39,186 nucleotides of DNA, from NCBI GenBank assembly GCA_009801015.1, contig VHZZ01000027.1:110234-149419 (forward strand), read 5' to 3'. Of this stretch, positions 20,501 through 35,500 are shown in pieces. A program made the translations under genes and the position numbers. The notes below the pieces were generated by a model. It saw only the letters and a list, made by a program, of their open reading frames with translations. It ran no database searches and had not been told where the DNA came from. Each line of letters opens with the position of its first letter. The stretch's first letter is position 1. The stretch is from Silene noctiflora (Eukaryota > Streptophyta > Magnoliopsida > Caryophyllales > Caryophyllaceae).

Positions 20501-23500
20501 AGTAAGTAGTACTTGTAGAAAGAACTTCTATATAGGAGAAAAAGACAATCAAATTTGGGGGATCAGGTTTAAATTGAATGGTAGAGAAACTCTTAGCCAG
20601 TGAGCTGAAATAAAAACAGATTTGGAAGGATGATTGAATAAATTAAAATGATACTCTTGTTTTTATATGCAGGAAGTTCAGTATAAAAGTTGATTTTGGT
20701 TGAAAAAAAGATGTCGATATTTCGGCCAATAGAAGTTATACTTCTAAATATCATCACATTAAGTCAACCGACTTTTCTCTGACTTACCTATACTTACCAA
20801 TTACCATTATTATAAGGGAAAAAATACTGAGAAACGAGTGTATTTATAAAAGGTGCTAGTAGGGAAGGTAAAAAAGATCAGATAACAAGCGTACAAAAAT
20901 CAACTCAAATTTCACACACTGCTTGAGATTTCAAGCATCTGGTAATCGTTTTTTATATTACAATCGCAAGGACCGCTACTTGATATTTAATACCAAGAGC
21001 TGGAGCCCTTTAACGCAAGGTTATATTGTTAATGTTGTACAAATATATAAACTACGTATGCAACAGAATAAACAAATGACTAAAATGAGGTCATAGTTTT
21101 TGGATTATAATTTTTCGATTTACTATATTCTAAAACACCTGAAAAAAGAGCACAGACAAAACAAAAAAACTCTTACCTTAAGGCCAGATTGCCGAACTTG
21201 TTCATTAGTATCCAAGCATCTCTCCAAGATATTTTCCCAATACAATTGTACTATTCCCCCACAAATGTTAGTATCACCAGCACCGGCAGCCTCAGGCACA
21301 ACAGAGCTACCATCTCGGGAGTTATTAACCACATTATCTCCTACTGTATCTGAACCCAATTGAGTTTCCGCCTCCAGGAGATAATCATATATATTTTGCA
21401 GAACTTGTAGCTGGAAATGTGGTAATTTAGTTAAGAACATAACCAGAAACATGTAGCAGTGAGGCTAGAAGTAAATACACATGAAATATAAAAGCCCTAC
21501 CTTGAGGCGAGTATCAGAGCTAGAAGACAATGTAGCCTCTAAAATTTTTCCAACGTCCTTTTCCAACATAAATTCCGGTCTAGCAATCAAAATGAATCCC
21601 AATGCCTGCAAGATGAACTTTCGGAATAAGGATCATCGTCAAACAACAAGCTTTACGAAAGTAAGTGACAGCGAAGCCTCACCTGCAGAGCTCTGACCTT
21701 TATAGCAAAATCATCCGCAAGAAGATACTTCTTAAACAAATTGAGTTTGCTAGAAATATCAATGCTTCCATCGGATGCAATCAATAGTGAGTTACCATAA
21801 CGGATAAGAAGGCCAAGGCAAAACAAAGAGCGTCCCACTTGCTAATTTTGCAAAAGGAGTAAAAATTATGTCAGCTACAATCTCTACTCTACATGAATGA
21901 GCAAAAAATAAACTAAACTAAAAGTACCTGTACCTCAAGAGTTAGAAATAAGTAAAACAGCAAAAAGTTGCAAGCAGGATGACTATCTAAAGCTTTGAAA
22001 AATAAAATAAGACCCATGAAATCATTTACAATTTCAATCAAACTTTCCAACTGTCTATTCTTAATGAAATGAAAAGAAACTCGTATCCACTATCACCACC
22101 GCCATAACAATTGTTATCATTATTGGCCAATCATTAAACCCGAAATGGGAGCTTGAGACGACCACGAAAAAAAACCTGGAGTAATAAAATCAAACAGACA
22201 GTGTTCCATAATTTAATATCCAATGTCAAAAGGCTCTATCAGCCCACATAATAACCACATCACAACAAAACAAGTTCAACTCAGTTGCGATGAAATGGAA
22301 AAAAAGAAAAAAATTGAGTTGAAGATTCGGCAACAAACCTGTTTGTTATCAATACCAAGAGCATCCAAACGTTTAACAAAAACTTGAATAAGAAACTGGA
22401 TCAACCTTCCACCTTTCCCTGCAATTTTATTCAAACTGCAAAGGCACCTACAGCAGAAAGGAAAATAAATAAATTAAATACCTCACCAAGCTACTCACGT
22501 AAGCAGAAAATAGAAACCAATAAAACGGAACATGAATCACAACTTTCTCGCTTGCAACAGGCGAGTTTAGAGAATTTTTGTCAAAAATATTGTGAATAAA
22601 AAATTCAATTCAGACAAGACAGTCACATCTCAAACAACATTGTAGCAGAACATTCTAATCCTTGACATGCCCTCGTCAAAAATAAAACCAGTACATATTT
22701 ATAACCTAACTAGTATACTGAAACCGTAATCTGCAAAAAGTAGGTTACACAATACAGGACTAGGATAGGATGCAAAAAGATCTAAGACCCTTTGTTAAAT
22801 TAGGCAGTCACCGAGAGAGCAGTTGGACTCTAAACTATCAAAGACAAACGCGTTCCTACACAGCTAATCTTCGATGAAGAAAATGAAAATTATTAATTTC
22901 CTGTGTACATAGGTGTCCTGCATTATCCCAGACGGACAGATGGATAGCCTCAACCCAACACCTTTTTTAGAAAATTTGTCGATTGCTTTCATGATAGATC
23001 GGATATCCATCAACTTACGCGAATATAAGTTTCCCATTAACAATAATTAACACTGCAATTACAATAGCATCTACTTTGCAGGAGAGTATTCATTCTACAA
23101 ATGAAACACTTAAATAGTATATGTACGTTCCACTCTGTTTACAATGTCCATTGGACCTAGCTAGCAGTTATGGGATTGTATAACTTACAAAAGATCAAGT
23201 TCATACTCCAGATTTCCAAGAGCATAGCATTATCAACTATTAAGGGAAGGGATTGCGGTCACATAGCAAAATTGATAACAAAACAAAAGACATCATTTAT
23301 CAAGGAGGGGTATGTTTACTTGATACAAGCATGTACAACTGTTAGGAAGGAATGACGGACAATCATCTGCTTCAAATCTTGCTCAAGCTCATCAACAACA
23401 CTTGGAGGCAGCTTTCGGAGTAAAGGAAGAACAGCATCAATTACAAAGATGATACACTCCAATAATTGTGCAACAACTCGATTGTCAACCTATAAAAAAA

Positions 23501-26500
23501 CAAATCCATCAGAATGGTTTAGTCTTCCTTCATAACTTTATAAGTTACAACCAACACAAGACAAGAGTTCAAAGCGAAAATGGATATGTTCGTTTATTGT
23601 AAATAATGGCATTTATTGTCTTTTTTTCTTTCTTTTTTTCATATTTCAATTTTTTTTTCTTTTGGTAATGATTTCCTTTTAATCATTACCAATGTTGTGC
23701 ATTATTTCCTTCTCTTAATATATCTTTACATGTGTGCTGAGGAGCTGAACAAGTAAACATCCAACGGTGTGTTGCATGTATGTGTCAATATCAAGGCTAA
23801 GAATCGCCTAAGAGTACTTTTGCAGAGGACCAAGAACCTAGTGGCAAATGGTTAACTGCATTTTCTAGTTGCTAGACCTGGAATGACCTGGCAAGAACTA
23901 GCGTGCACCGAATTCCTTTCTCCCGTTAAATTCACATATTCCAGGTAAACATGCTCATTCATCACTCACTTTTCCTCTTTCTTGTTCATAGGTATTCACC
24001 TATATAGAGACTGCTCAAGTGAAATTAAACTAGTAAATATAAAAGCCCAAATTACCTGGTTCTTGAGATATGGTTGCAGTGTGACCACAAACTGAGAAGG
24101 GTTGGAAGAAGGAGCACAAAGTGACGGGTCAACAAGACAAAAAGCATGTAAGACAGTAATGTAGGGTACGATCCGAATCTCTCCTTCCTCTACGTTCATT
24201 TCCTCAACCTATTCAAAAAGCAAAGTAAGAAACAGATAAAAGGGTCATACTTTCAATTTTAAGGTCATTATTAAAACATCAAGTATACCTGCAAAATTCT
24301 TTCCAGCAAAAATTTGCACATTAGTTCACAGCGCTTCCGTACTGTTGCTAGGGCCAGAGAATTAATCCCTGTTCCTTTTGTCCGAGGCAAAAAATCAAGA
24401 GCCAAGTTTCGTTTGATGACAGTGACAAGAGCTTGATGATTAGGCATCTTCTTCAACATGTCAACTATCTGTTCAGTCTTCCTTGTCATCTCCAATGGCA
24501 CTGAACTATCATCTCCAAAATACTGTTTCCCAGAAGGTTCTTCAAACCAGAACTCGTAAAATGTCCTACAAACAAGGTCCTGCCTCAAAGATAACAGCAA
24601 CTAATGAGAAAAATGTCAACCACAAGAATCAAATATCAGCACAAAAGTATACTCCCTCCTATTCTATATTTTCTTCCCCTTTTCTTTTTGTACAAGAAAT
24701 AAGAAAATGTGAATTTGGACCACACAAAACACACTACCCACATGCCATTGAATTTGGGCCACACATATCATCCCCGAAAAGGAAATAGGGAAGAAAACCC
24801 AAATAACCGAATAAGGAAATATGGAAGAAAATATAGAATAGGAGGGAGTATAATTTTCGTCTAATAGGAGAAGAGACAGAAGGTAAGGGAGAAACATGTA
24901 CAACTTTATATTTTGATATACAAGTAGATGATACTAACATTTAGATCTGGCAAAATAAAACTGAACCAGAAATACCAATCGAAAGTATCTGAATTGATAA
25001 CCGATAGAACATCCGATATAAGTAACCTGAATAGTACCCGAAACCCGACTCAATCCGAATTGAACCGAAACCGAGCTCAATTAAATCATAATTGAATGAT
25101 GCCTGAACCTGAATATATCTTCTCATAAATACACTCATATTTTGGTTTTTTTCTTCATTGATTCTTTGTTGATTAACGGTATTTTGAATTATTACAATCA
25201 AATTGAAAAGTATAAGGTACATTTAAGCTAATTCTTTGACCCTCAACTCAAGAAAAGTATGACCCGAAACTCAAATGAACTGATATTGACCCTACCCGAA
25301 CCGTACGGCACTCGAAATAGCATAAACCGATTAAAGTTGTTAATCAAAATGAACCCGATCGGTTGTTAATCAAAATGAACCCGATCGAAATAGAACTAAA
25401 ACTTAAAATAAGGTAAATCCGATTTAAATCTAACAGATTTAACCCAATCCAAAACCGAACTGAATGACCGTTTGGCAGGTCTACTAACAATAGCATAGAG
25501 CAAAGATACTTCCAAGTACAAAGCATAAAGGGCATTGGCCCTCCTGTGTAATTAACTTGAATAGGTGTTAGATATTCTACGCCATGGACAGAATGACGTA
25601 TATCAGCTGTAATAAGCCCCCTCGATTTTAATTGAACACATATCAAATGTTGAACATCACTAGCCCTTTCAGATCATGCCAGCAGAAAAAAAAAATTCAA
25701 AAATCTAATAGAACTCAATCAGAATGCCGGAAAGGATTGTGATGAAAAGACTAGTGAGTAAAACAAAAAATAGCCTCTCACCTGAATACTCGACTCTTCA
25801 TCACTGATACGAGAAATAATCTCAATGCATGCACGGGTTGTTTCTACAAAATCAGCATTTGATGTACACATGTCTCTGATAATCTTGATCGCTCGTTTTC
25901 GAACACTCACACCAGTATCTTTGATTCTCTCAGCAACCTTGTCAAAGTACTACAAGAGAACCGGGTAAAAAGAAGACGATTAAATACTCCACACAGTATA
26001 CTCAGACCAGTAGGCACACACACAACCAGTATTACCTTATTTGCCTACTTGTCTCACAATCATACCATCAAATGCAAATGAATAAATGAAAAAACATACT
26101 CCCTCCGTCCCAATCATTTGTTTACCTTTTTTTTCATTGCAAGTGGGTATTTTAATCGAAGTTAAACAAATGACTGAGAAAGAGGGAGTAGTACTCTATA
26201 ATCCAGACCTTAAGTTAACTTTCAGGGGGAGTATGGTTAGAACAAGGAAAAGGAAATAAGAAAGGGAAATAAAGGGTAAGGGAAAGGATTCCTTTGAAAT
26301 AGTCACTTGATTGGTTTATAATAGGTAAGAGAATCAGAAAATAAACCCCAAAGTCCCAAACCACCACCACCACACCATTACTGACTTACTGCCGCCTCGA
26401 ACTGCCACCTATGTCGGTCCCATCGCCGGCCTAGCACTTTGACGACGCCGGCCTTCCTACGCCGTCTGGTGTTTTCGTGGGAGGGGAATGGGGTTTTGGT

Positions 26501-29500
26501 GGTGGACGAGGGGATTTCTAGTTGTTGGTGTGTAGGGGTTGGGGTGGCAGCTTTTGAATTGGATGTGAGGTTGGGTCATGCAACTCTGGAGTGAGGAAGT
26601 CGGTGTGATGGCCGGACAGGCGCCCCCGGCGGCAGTAGTGACGGTGAGGGGGGGGGAGGTTGTGTCGATGGTGGTTGTTGATGGCTGATATTGTAGTTGG
26701 TAAGGTGGTAATTGTAGGTGGTAGGGAAAAGGAACGGGAAACCCTTGGGGGGAGGGGGGAATCAATTTTGGAGGGATTTGGGTAATCCCTTCCCTTTCCC
26801 TTTCCCTTTCCCGAAGACCCCCACCTAAACGACCCCCTTGTTGATTTAAAAAATTAACCAGCAAGCTCATATGCTTGCACTTCCAAATTCCAACTATGGA
26901 GCATTATGAATGTTAAGACTGGTACACCAGATAAACAAGGACATATTAGATCATTCAAACATACTTGCACACCAACATCTGGATGTGACGCAATATGCCT
27001 TCCAACTAGTTCAAGAGCAGCTTCTCTAACAGATATCGCAGAATCACAAAATCGTCCTTCAACTGCTGATTGGACACGTTTATCACGTAGAACATCTGGA
27101 TCAGCTTCTACAATTATACTGACCTGTCAGTAGGAAAAATGAGATAAAGAAAGCATAGAAAAAGGCAAACCAGGCAAACCAGCAGACTAATAATTACTCC
27201 ATTAAAAGTAGACCATGTTAATAAAGGAGGGTTGGTTAACCACAACAAAAGAAGACGGTGAATACAAAACATCATAGCCACTTACTGATCGCAATGCCTT
27301 AGCCCTAATTACAGGCGAGTTCTCACGTAGACTAACCTGAAAATTAATTGCAATGTCAAACACAAATTATCACTTAAAAAATGAAACAAACAGGAAGCAG
27401 AAATGACTTAAGCACATATGCTAACCAGAAGCATGGCAAGTATCGTATCAAATCCTCTGGAGAATGAATTATGCTGCCCTAAACACAAGTTTATCCTTTT
27501 AATGAAATCTCTTGACAGCACTGATGACAAGGCCCCTGAATCCCGGATAACAGCTTTCGACTTCAACTTGGCAAGGCGATAGCTGAGCTCTTCTTGTGAT
27601 TGCGGATCATCTTTGTACCACAGGCAGAGATAAAACCTGCGAGCGGTTAACAACTATGAGACAGATGATAGCAGAGAGAAGTCAAAGAAAATAACACAAC
27701 GATACATCCTCAGTTGACTTCTAAGACTCATATGTTCAGCACTCTTTACAAAGGTAGCAATCAAAGGCTCAAACCTTAACTGTTCTAAACCATTCCTACA
27801 GTCAAGGAAACAAAACAATTGCTTATTTTGGAAATGGATCTGATGCTTCTCAGTCAGATCCATCCGTAACATAGCACCCTGAAACCTAATTTTTCAAATA
27901 GATACACAGAAATCTCCCGGAGGAAACAGTGAGAGTGTCTACCACCTGCAGGCTCTGAAGTTTGTTGAAAGTAGACCAGGAACACAATCTTTACGACTTT
28001 ACCTACTCGGGCATAAATACATTTTTTTTTCTTTTATCATGCTGCATGCTCTAGTAATTGCGGAGGACTTCCAAGTTCCAACAAAATTAGGGATAAAGTA
28101 AAACTTTCGGCATGGTAGATTCATATTGCCCTTCTCAAGCAGCTTAGAATGCTCCCAAGATTAAGTTGCTAAATTTGAGAAACTTAGCTCCAAGAAGATC
28201 TTCTGATAATATACAATGTTAATACATATGGCTTTGCCCTTCCAGTTTAGATTGTGAAATGGCTCACTATCCTAGGTCTCAAAGCGAGCAAGCTTCTTCA
28301 TTATTTCGGCTCACTCTCCTATGGTATATAACCACTTTTATTTCAGAACATGCATGTGGTATTGCCCAACCACGAGGGATATGACTCTTGCTGAGCACAA
28401 CAGAGTTGGCTGGATTTTCATAGACTACAGAAATTAGATAAACAAACTGATCATAAAATGGCATGATTATGGCGTTCCCTGACATCAAAATATAAACCGT
28501 ATACACTCCACACAAGGAGCATATAGCTAGATATTAAGGCCAATCCAAATCCAACCACCAAATGGAGCAAGTTGAAGATTAATCAAACAAATAAGATAAA
28601 CCACATAATAATTCGGGGCACAAACCAACTTAATTCAACTGCAAACTTGAAAGTTGAAACTTGCTGGACCAACATAGGACCAGTGGGCCCGTATCTACAA
28701 TGACCCAATCAGATTTGAACCAAAGAGATATCATACTATCGCTGCTTGTTAGAAGAATGGCCATTGTGGCAATTGTCTGCTAACATACTAGTTTGCACAT
28801 TTTTTTAGAAATTCATTTAACAAAAGATGGGACAGCAAACCCTGTTAATAAATGAGTTTTAGAGGATCAAGTAGACAAACAAGGGTGCAACCTGATCAGG
28901 CAACATGAGGCCAATAAAACGGCTAAGAAATTTGCATTCCATATTTTTTAATCAGAAAAGCACTAGAACCTCAACAAAAAAAACTACATGCTGAGCAACA
29001 AGCAAACGAGATGGTAGATTTTAAACACTTACCAACGAGCAAACAAATGAAGATCATCAGAAGAACCATTATCCTCCAGGTAATTTAGAAGCATCTGCTG
29101 AACAATCTCCATATTTGAATCTGACTCGGTAGTTGGTGAATGAACGTGATTTGTCTTGTCATCCTTGCACTGTGATTTGCAATACGAATGTAATACTAAA
29201 AGTTGTTTTTTACAGAGACAGAAAGGGCAGTGCCAACCACGTGTTGCAATGTCATGTTCTCTCACACCCATACATTCAGGATGAAACACCCTCTGACAGC
29301 CATGACATATCAACAAAGCTTTTTCCATTACACCATCCAAACAAACAGAACAGGTATCTGCTTGTTTACCCTCATTGACGTTTTCCCTACCTATAATCTC
29401 CTGCACGATCCACGCATTCTCTTTTTGGCAATGAGCAGAGTCGTGCTTTAACCGTGCAGCAATTGAACCGAGTATATCAATTGCCATAGCACGTATGGAT

Positions 29501-32500
29501 ATATCTTTCGACTTTGGGCCTGCATTCTGAAGCAGTAAGACACAGAGAACCTGCAAGCAAGCAACTTGTAGAACATTAGCAATCTAAAAAGTGAAAAATG
29601 ATGAAAAATAAAACCAACAAACATTCTATAAGAAACAATATAAGACAATAAAATTCTTACTTCTAAAATGAGAGATGCAGCCGGGTACTCCGGCAGATTC
29701 AAGGTAGTCAAAAGATCCAGAACAAGATTCTCCATTATCACCTTCACCTCAGATGCATCTTGACTTTTAACAGTTGTAAGCCGCTGAAGAACATGTGTCC
29801 AGAATGAAACACATGTCTCTGTTGCCGCCTCATTACATTTAATCAGGTAACCTGATTCAATTGTTGTTTCAAAAATTGCACGATTACTTGATGGTTGTCT
29901 CAAAGTTTCAGGAAGGTTAGCACTGTGGGATACCAACTGAAGCAATAAGGCAGTGATCATTTGGATCTGTTTCTGTTCTTCATCAGGTAAATGATAAGCT
30001 CTAGCAGCTCGTTTAGAGGATGGTAGATTCCAGAGAAGTTGAACAACTTCATCGATGACATAACTCCTATGTTGTGTGTATGAATAGAAAATCTGTGATT
30101 CAAAAAGAATTAGATCTTTTGTGAGCACAGCCATGGCCAAGTGAAAAGAAGAAACTTTGAAGGACAGTAAACCAGAAGAGATCCAGTACCCCACTTATGA
30201 GGCCCATAGCCTTCATTTGCAAGAGTTGGATATTATCAACAACTAATGTCGCCAAGCACGTCTTCACTAGCTGCAAGATGCAACTGTCTGACAGGCGTTC
30301 TATAAACAGCAGGTCCTTCAAGAGACCCAGCACAGTGCAAAGCTTCTGAAATACTGTGTTCACAGCAGTCGATATCCTGAGAAACAGCAAGTATAATCAT
30401 GTTATCTTCTTCACTGAAAAAAGAAAAAGTCATTAAAAACCTAGACTAACTTCACTAATACGGTTCCATGTTCATCGAAATGATAAACCCCTCAAAACGA
30501 TGATGCCCACATGAAACAAAGAAAGATCAGATACCTGTTTGTTGATGTCCTTTTGCTTTTAAAACTCTTAGTTGTACGCCGCCTTTTGCTAGCTGAACCA
30601 TACTCAGCACCATCATCTGGGTCGTCTTCCCCTGGAAAGAATCAATTAAGATGACTTTAATATAAGGCATGTGAACCAACCAATATAAGAACACTGGCAG
30701 TGCCGCAGTGGTTGAGATGAATTTAACTGATGTCACATTACAACCACCCACCTTCAGCAATTCCATTGTCACCAGGTCGATGCAAAGCACGATAAGAAGG
30801 ATCACAAGCTGACATTATGTCCATGACCTGGCGTCTGGTGAACTCCAGAATTCGTTCAATAATCTAACATGACGAAAATCACAACTTAAAGCAGAGGCTA
30901 ATCTCACACCATCATAAAAACATATGCAATACTGTCATAGGAAAGAGGGAAGCCAGAAATTTAAGAAGTTACTACTAGAACAGAAGTACCTCTTCCTTAT
31001 ACAGTTGTTTTGGCATGTCATTGTAAACCATCACAGCAAGTGCAGCATGGATTGACTCCAAAGCACACAAAATCAAGGAAACATCTGGATCTGACTGGCA
31101 AAAAATCAGAGATTAATAATAATTTCTCCCTCTAGTGGACTAAGGTTAGAAGGAGGAAAGAACACCAACTTACATTTTCACATTCATCTATAGATAGCCC
31201 TTCAGCTCGATGAATCTGATTATCTAGAACTCTCAATAGTCTCACAAGTACATTTACAGGAACCAGATGAAGCATATTCTGCGTTCTGATGGACAGTACC
31301 TCCTTTAAAATTGTTCGAATGTCAGAAGTAGGCAACTGTAACCACTCTGCCTCCTCTAGCTCTTCGCCTGGAATTTCAGCCCTGCTACACAATTCCTCCA
31401 AAATGTCACAGAATTGCCCAACAACAGAATCTGCAAGATGAACATTGTTAAATAGTCAATAAAAGAGAAAGCACAATTCCAGTAAATAAAGAGTAAATAC
31501 ACTAGTCTCACCCTGATGTTCACCAGGATCCATCGGCGCAGAAGTTGACACCCCCTGACTTCCTTTTTTCTTGGCCCGGGTCTTTTTAGATGGTAAAGGT
31601 ACATCCTGTAATTTTATCTGCTACTATGAATATAGGAGTGTACAGAAAACAATGCATGAAATTAGAAAAAGGTTGCATACATCTACTGCTTCAGGTTGTT
31701 GACGACGGCGAGTTTCTATACGGTCTCTCTGCGGTTGATTGGGACTATATTCAATTTTCTGATTACTGTTCCTATCAGGAACTGCACTAGAGATCCGCTC
31801 TTCAAGAGAACCTGTGAAACTTATACAAGACAATAAACAATCAAGCACGAAACAGCCACCTTTGATGGCAAGGAGGACAAAATGGCTATCAAACAACGTA
31901 GCTGGTAGAGAAGAAAACACAGTCGTGGACATAGAACTTTAATCTTTCAAGATTGTACGTCTATAAAATAAGTCGAAGCCGCAACCACCCATGGATTACA
32001 TTAATGAATCAGGAAATTAGGAGGATATCAAATTAAATTCCATGCTGGCATAACCAAAAGCGCAAGTCATCAATTTTCATTTACCTACTACGTTTTGTAG
32101 TAGGAACACGACATTATTTCAACTTAAATTTCATCGGTTATCCGATAGATATATGGAATAAAAATAGTTGGCATGATGGCTTTCTTTCTCACATTGTTTC
32201 TTTAATGTGCATCAGTCTTTAGATATCTCGTTAGTATACTCTGTATTAGCCAATTAAGCATCATATGTAATATATGTATAATACTATAATCTGAACGTGT
32301 GAGAATACATAGAGAGCATTGAACCATGGACTGATGAACTACAGCTACTTGTCATGATGGTTTCTTTCTAACCTTCCCTTTGCGTCCCTTTAGAATACTT
32401 GGTACTAGTCAATTAAGCATTATACTATGTAATACATAGAATTTAAGGAAACATGTATAGCTAAATGCAGCGCATTACGCACTGAACCGTGGATTGAATG

Positions 32501-35500
32501 CTTTATATGGCAATCTAATTCCATAATCCGAAAAAAAATTGTATAATTGTTCGAAATCATTTTTTTTACAAGTAAAGATATAATATTAATTAAGGGACAC
32601 CAAGGGAGTGACGTTCATGTACAAAAAGATATCATAGAGGTGACGCGCATCTACAAAAAGACACTATGGTAGATTTATTAAATAGTTGTAAGGTCACGAT
32701 CTATGATTGTGAAACGCGATGGTGTACTATAATGTGGAGGCACACTCAATGTGGTGACTTGTCATGTCTTTGATTTTGTACGAGTCACAAAATTCTATCA
32801 ATCTTGTATCGATTGTATGAACCTTAAGTTGGCCATTTTGGTCCAATGCCAATATCGGCTGTTCTTGGAAGTCAATAAATAACAAAAAATATTGTCGTGG
32901 AACTAAAAATTTACTTTACGGCCTACTTCGACCCTTGGATTTGGAAACCAAATCCAGAATCGGCCCAATCTTAGTGTTTGGAAACCCCAATAACTAATGC
33001 TACCCCAATTCCAACCCAGTACAAAATAGCCCAAATAAAATAGTGCACATAAAAATGACAACTCTTAACATGTTATTTCAATTCTTGGACTCTTCTCTTC
33101 CCTATCTCACATTAAGCTTTCTTCATCTTTCCATTCTTCAATTCCAATCAGACCTCCTCTCTCCACGGCGCAATGAAAATCCAATGTCAAGCATGATGGT
33201 AAGTATCATTCATTGTAACAAGTGTGAAATCCAAGCATTAAAACCATAACTAAGTGGGACTGGGAAATCAAAGTATATTGATGCTAATTAGGTAACTATC
33301 TTTCATTCTCTTGAATTTTTTATCTGGATCCTCTCATAAACTTATCTGAAATAATATTGTATTTTTTAGGGTTTGGAAAATTCCCAATCAAGTTATTCAT
33401 AATTGAACCCCAAGGGTTCCACAGATAACTTTTTGGTGAATTGGAATTGGAATTAAATATCAACATTTCAATATGTAGAATACAATTCATGAAACAAAAT
33501 CAATTTCAAGTTGTCAAACACTACCTTATCTAAAGGGAGGATACACTTATGTAAAGGGAGGATACACTTTGTAACGGGCAATATTTAATACAAGGTGTAA
33601 TCAGCATTCAGCAATTCCCTAAAAGAAATCTCAAAACTCCAAGACAGATGGAAGTCCTTATCCAACCATAAATTCCCATTTCTAATAGGCTGGCATTAGC
33701 ATGGAGGAGAAACTGCCGGTTGGGAATATACTTGACAACTCATTTCTTTCTCTGTTTGCAATATTCTGTTTTGGTAATTTTCTACTCCCTCCATGCCACA
33801 CCAAAGGTAACATGGACCCACTTTTCTCCTCACAATAAGTGGGTCCATGTTACCTTTGGTGTGGTATGGAGGGAGTATATTCTAACCTCCGAAATCGATT
33901 TCCCCGGTTTAAATAAAAATAATTAATGGACAATCTAACCACGCGTCGTTTGAAACAAATACCAAGCTAGCTTTTGAAGGTAAATTGTTTTAATTGATGC
34001 TCTCTTGAAGAAAAATTTTAACAGCACAGAATCATAAATTGTATGATCCAAAGTTAGACTTTGGTGACGCATGCATAACAGCATCAGATACTTTTGCTCC
34101 TTCTTAACTGCTTTGATACTCCCATTCTTTCTATTTCTAAGCAAATTTAAAAATCATCCCCTAGCTATCTCAAAAATCCTCCGTAATCTTAAATTTCAAA
34201 ACTAACAGCAAAGTCGAATTGTCGACAACCTAAGCTACATTTTATAAGCTTTACGCAGAATTTCCGAAAAGCATCCGCATTATAATTTCAGATATCTAAA
34301 TCAGAACAGAAAAAATATAAAGTTATCTGAAACCATGTTTACCTGGATGTGAACACTCAAAAGCATCATGATCACAACGAAGGACCTCGTCACAGAGCTC
34401 CGACCGCTCATTTACCGAAATTGCATCTGAAGCCACGTCACTCTTCAGGTTCCTATAGCATCACATTTTTTAAAAATTGAACATCAACAATTTCCGCAAA
34501 ATAAAGCAAAATCCTAGTCCTAGAATTCCAGCAACAACATAAAATTTAAACTAAAACCAAAACATCGAGCAACCTGTAGCAACACTCGAAGACACTCTCA
34601 ATAAGCATTTCTAGCAAAATTATACTCCGTAGCAATTAAGATGAAAATAATCAACTCGAATGACAATTAAAGTCCAAGCAAAAACCTCAATCACAAAAAA
34701 CAAATAAAAAAACTAAAAACATAGTAAATTTAAAAATTAAAAATAAAAACAGCAAAATAATATCAATGCCTAATCCTAGAATTCCAGCAGCAACATTTAA
34801 TTCAAATTAAAATCAATGTGAGTATGTAGCAACACTTCAATAAGCATTGTTAGCAAACTTAAATCAATTATGACGGAAATAATCAACTCGATTGCCAATT
34901 TACGTTCAACGGATAACCTCAATTACACAAAAAAAAAATAACAAAAAGAAAAACATATTAAATACACTAACTAAAGCTAGATAAAATCTAAATAGTATAA
35001 AAGCTGAGTCATTTAGATTGTTTTGATTGGTTGATTCTTTTCAGTTTTTTTTTTTTTTTTTTAGGTCCCCCCATATTCTTTAACCTTATTTAATTACTTT
35101 CCTATCATTTCATTGTTACAGTCATTTAAATTACCAAGTTCATATTTAATACAAGACCTAATATATTTATATCTAAAATTTCTAAAAATTTATAATGTTA
35201 TTAGGTTCTCAATATAAATTGTCTCTTTATAGTAATTATTGTATGTATATAATTGGTTTTTTTAGACTCTATTTTGTGCATTTAAGTTTAGATATTTATC
35301 TATTTTGTCAATTTTAATAATAACAATTGTTAAATAAGCAAACGCGTGCAAGTTTGCACGGGCTTAAAACTAGTTTAAACTAAAACCAAAACATCAAGCG
35401 AAATCGAAACAAACCTCCGCGATCACGTAGCAACACTTCTATAAGCATTTTTAGCAAAATTACAACAATCAAGACGAAAATAATCAACTCAATTGACAAT

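Noticed and set aside
26457..26870. A 137-codon minus-strand frame rich in Pro, Thr and Arg-Glu repeats
   Set aside because: It lies inside the GC-rich foldback element within SCC2 intron 14, is low in complexity and has no domain; the neighbouring SCC2 exons join in frame without it.
27654..27872. A possible extra SCC2 exon upstream of 27636
   Set aside because: The exon ending at 29033 joins the exon starting at 27636 in phase and restores the conserved [12 protein letters not shown] sequence, so this frame is intron.
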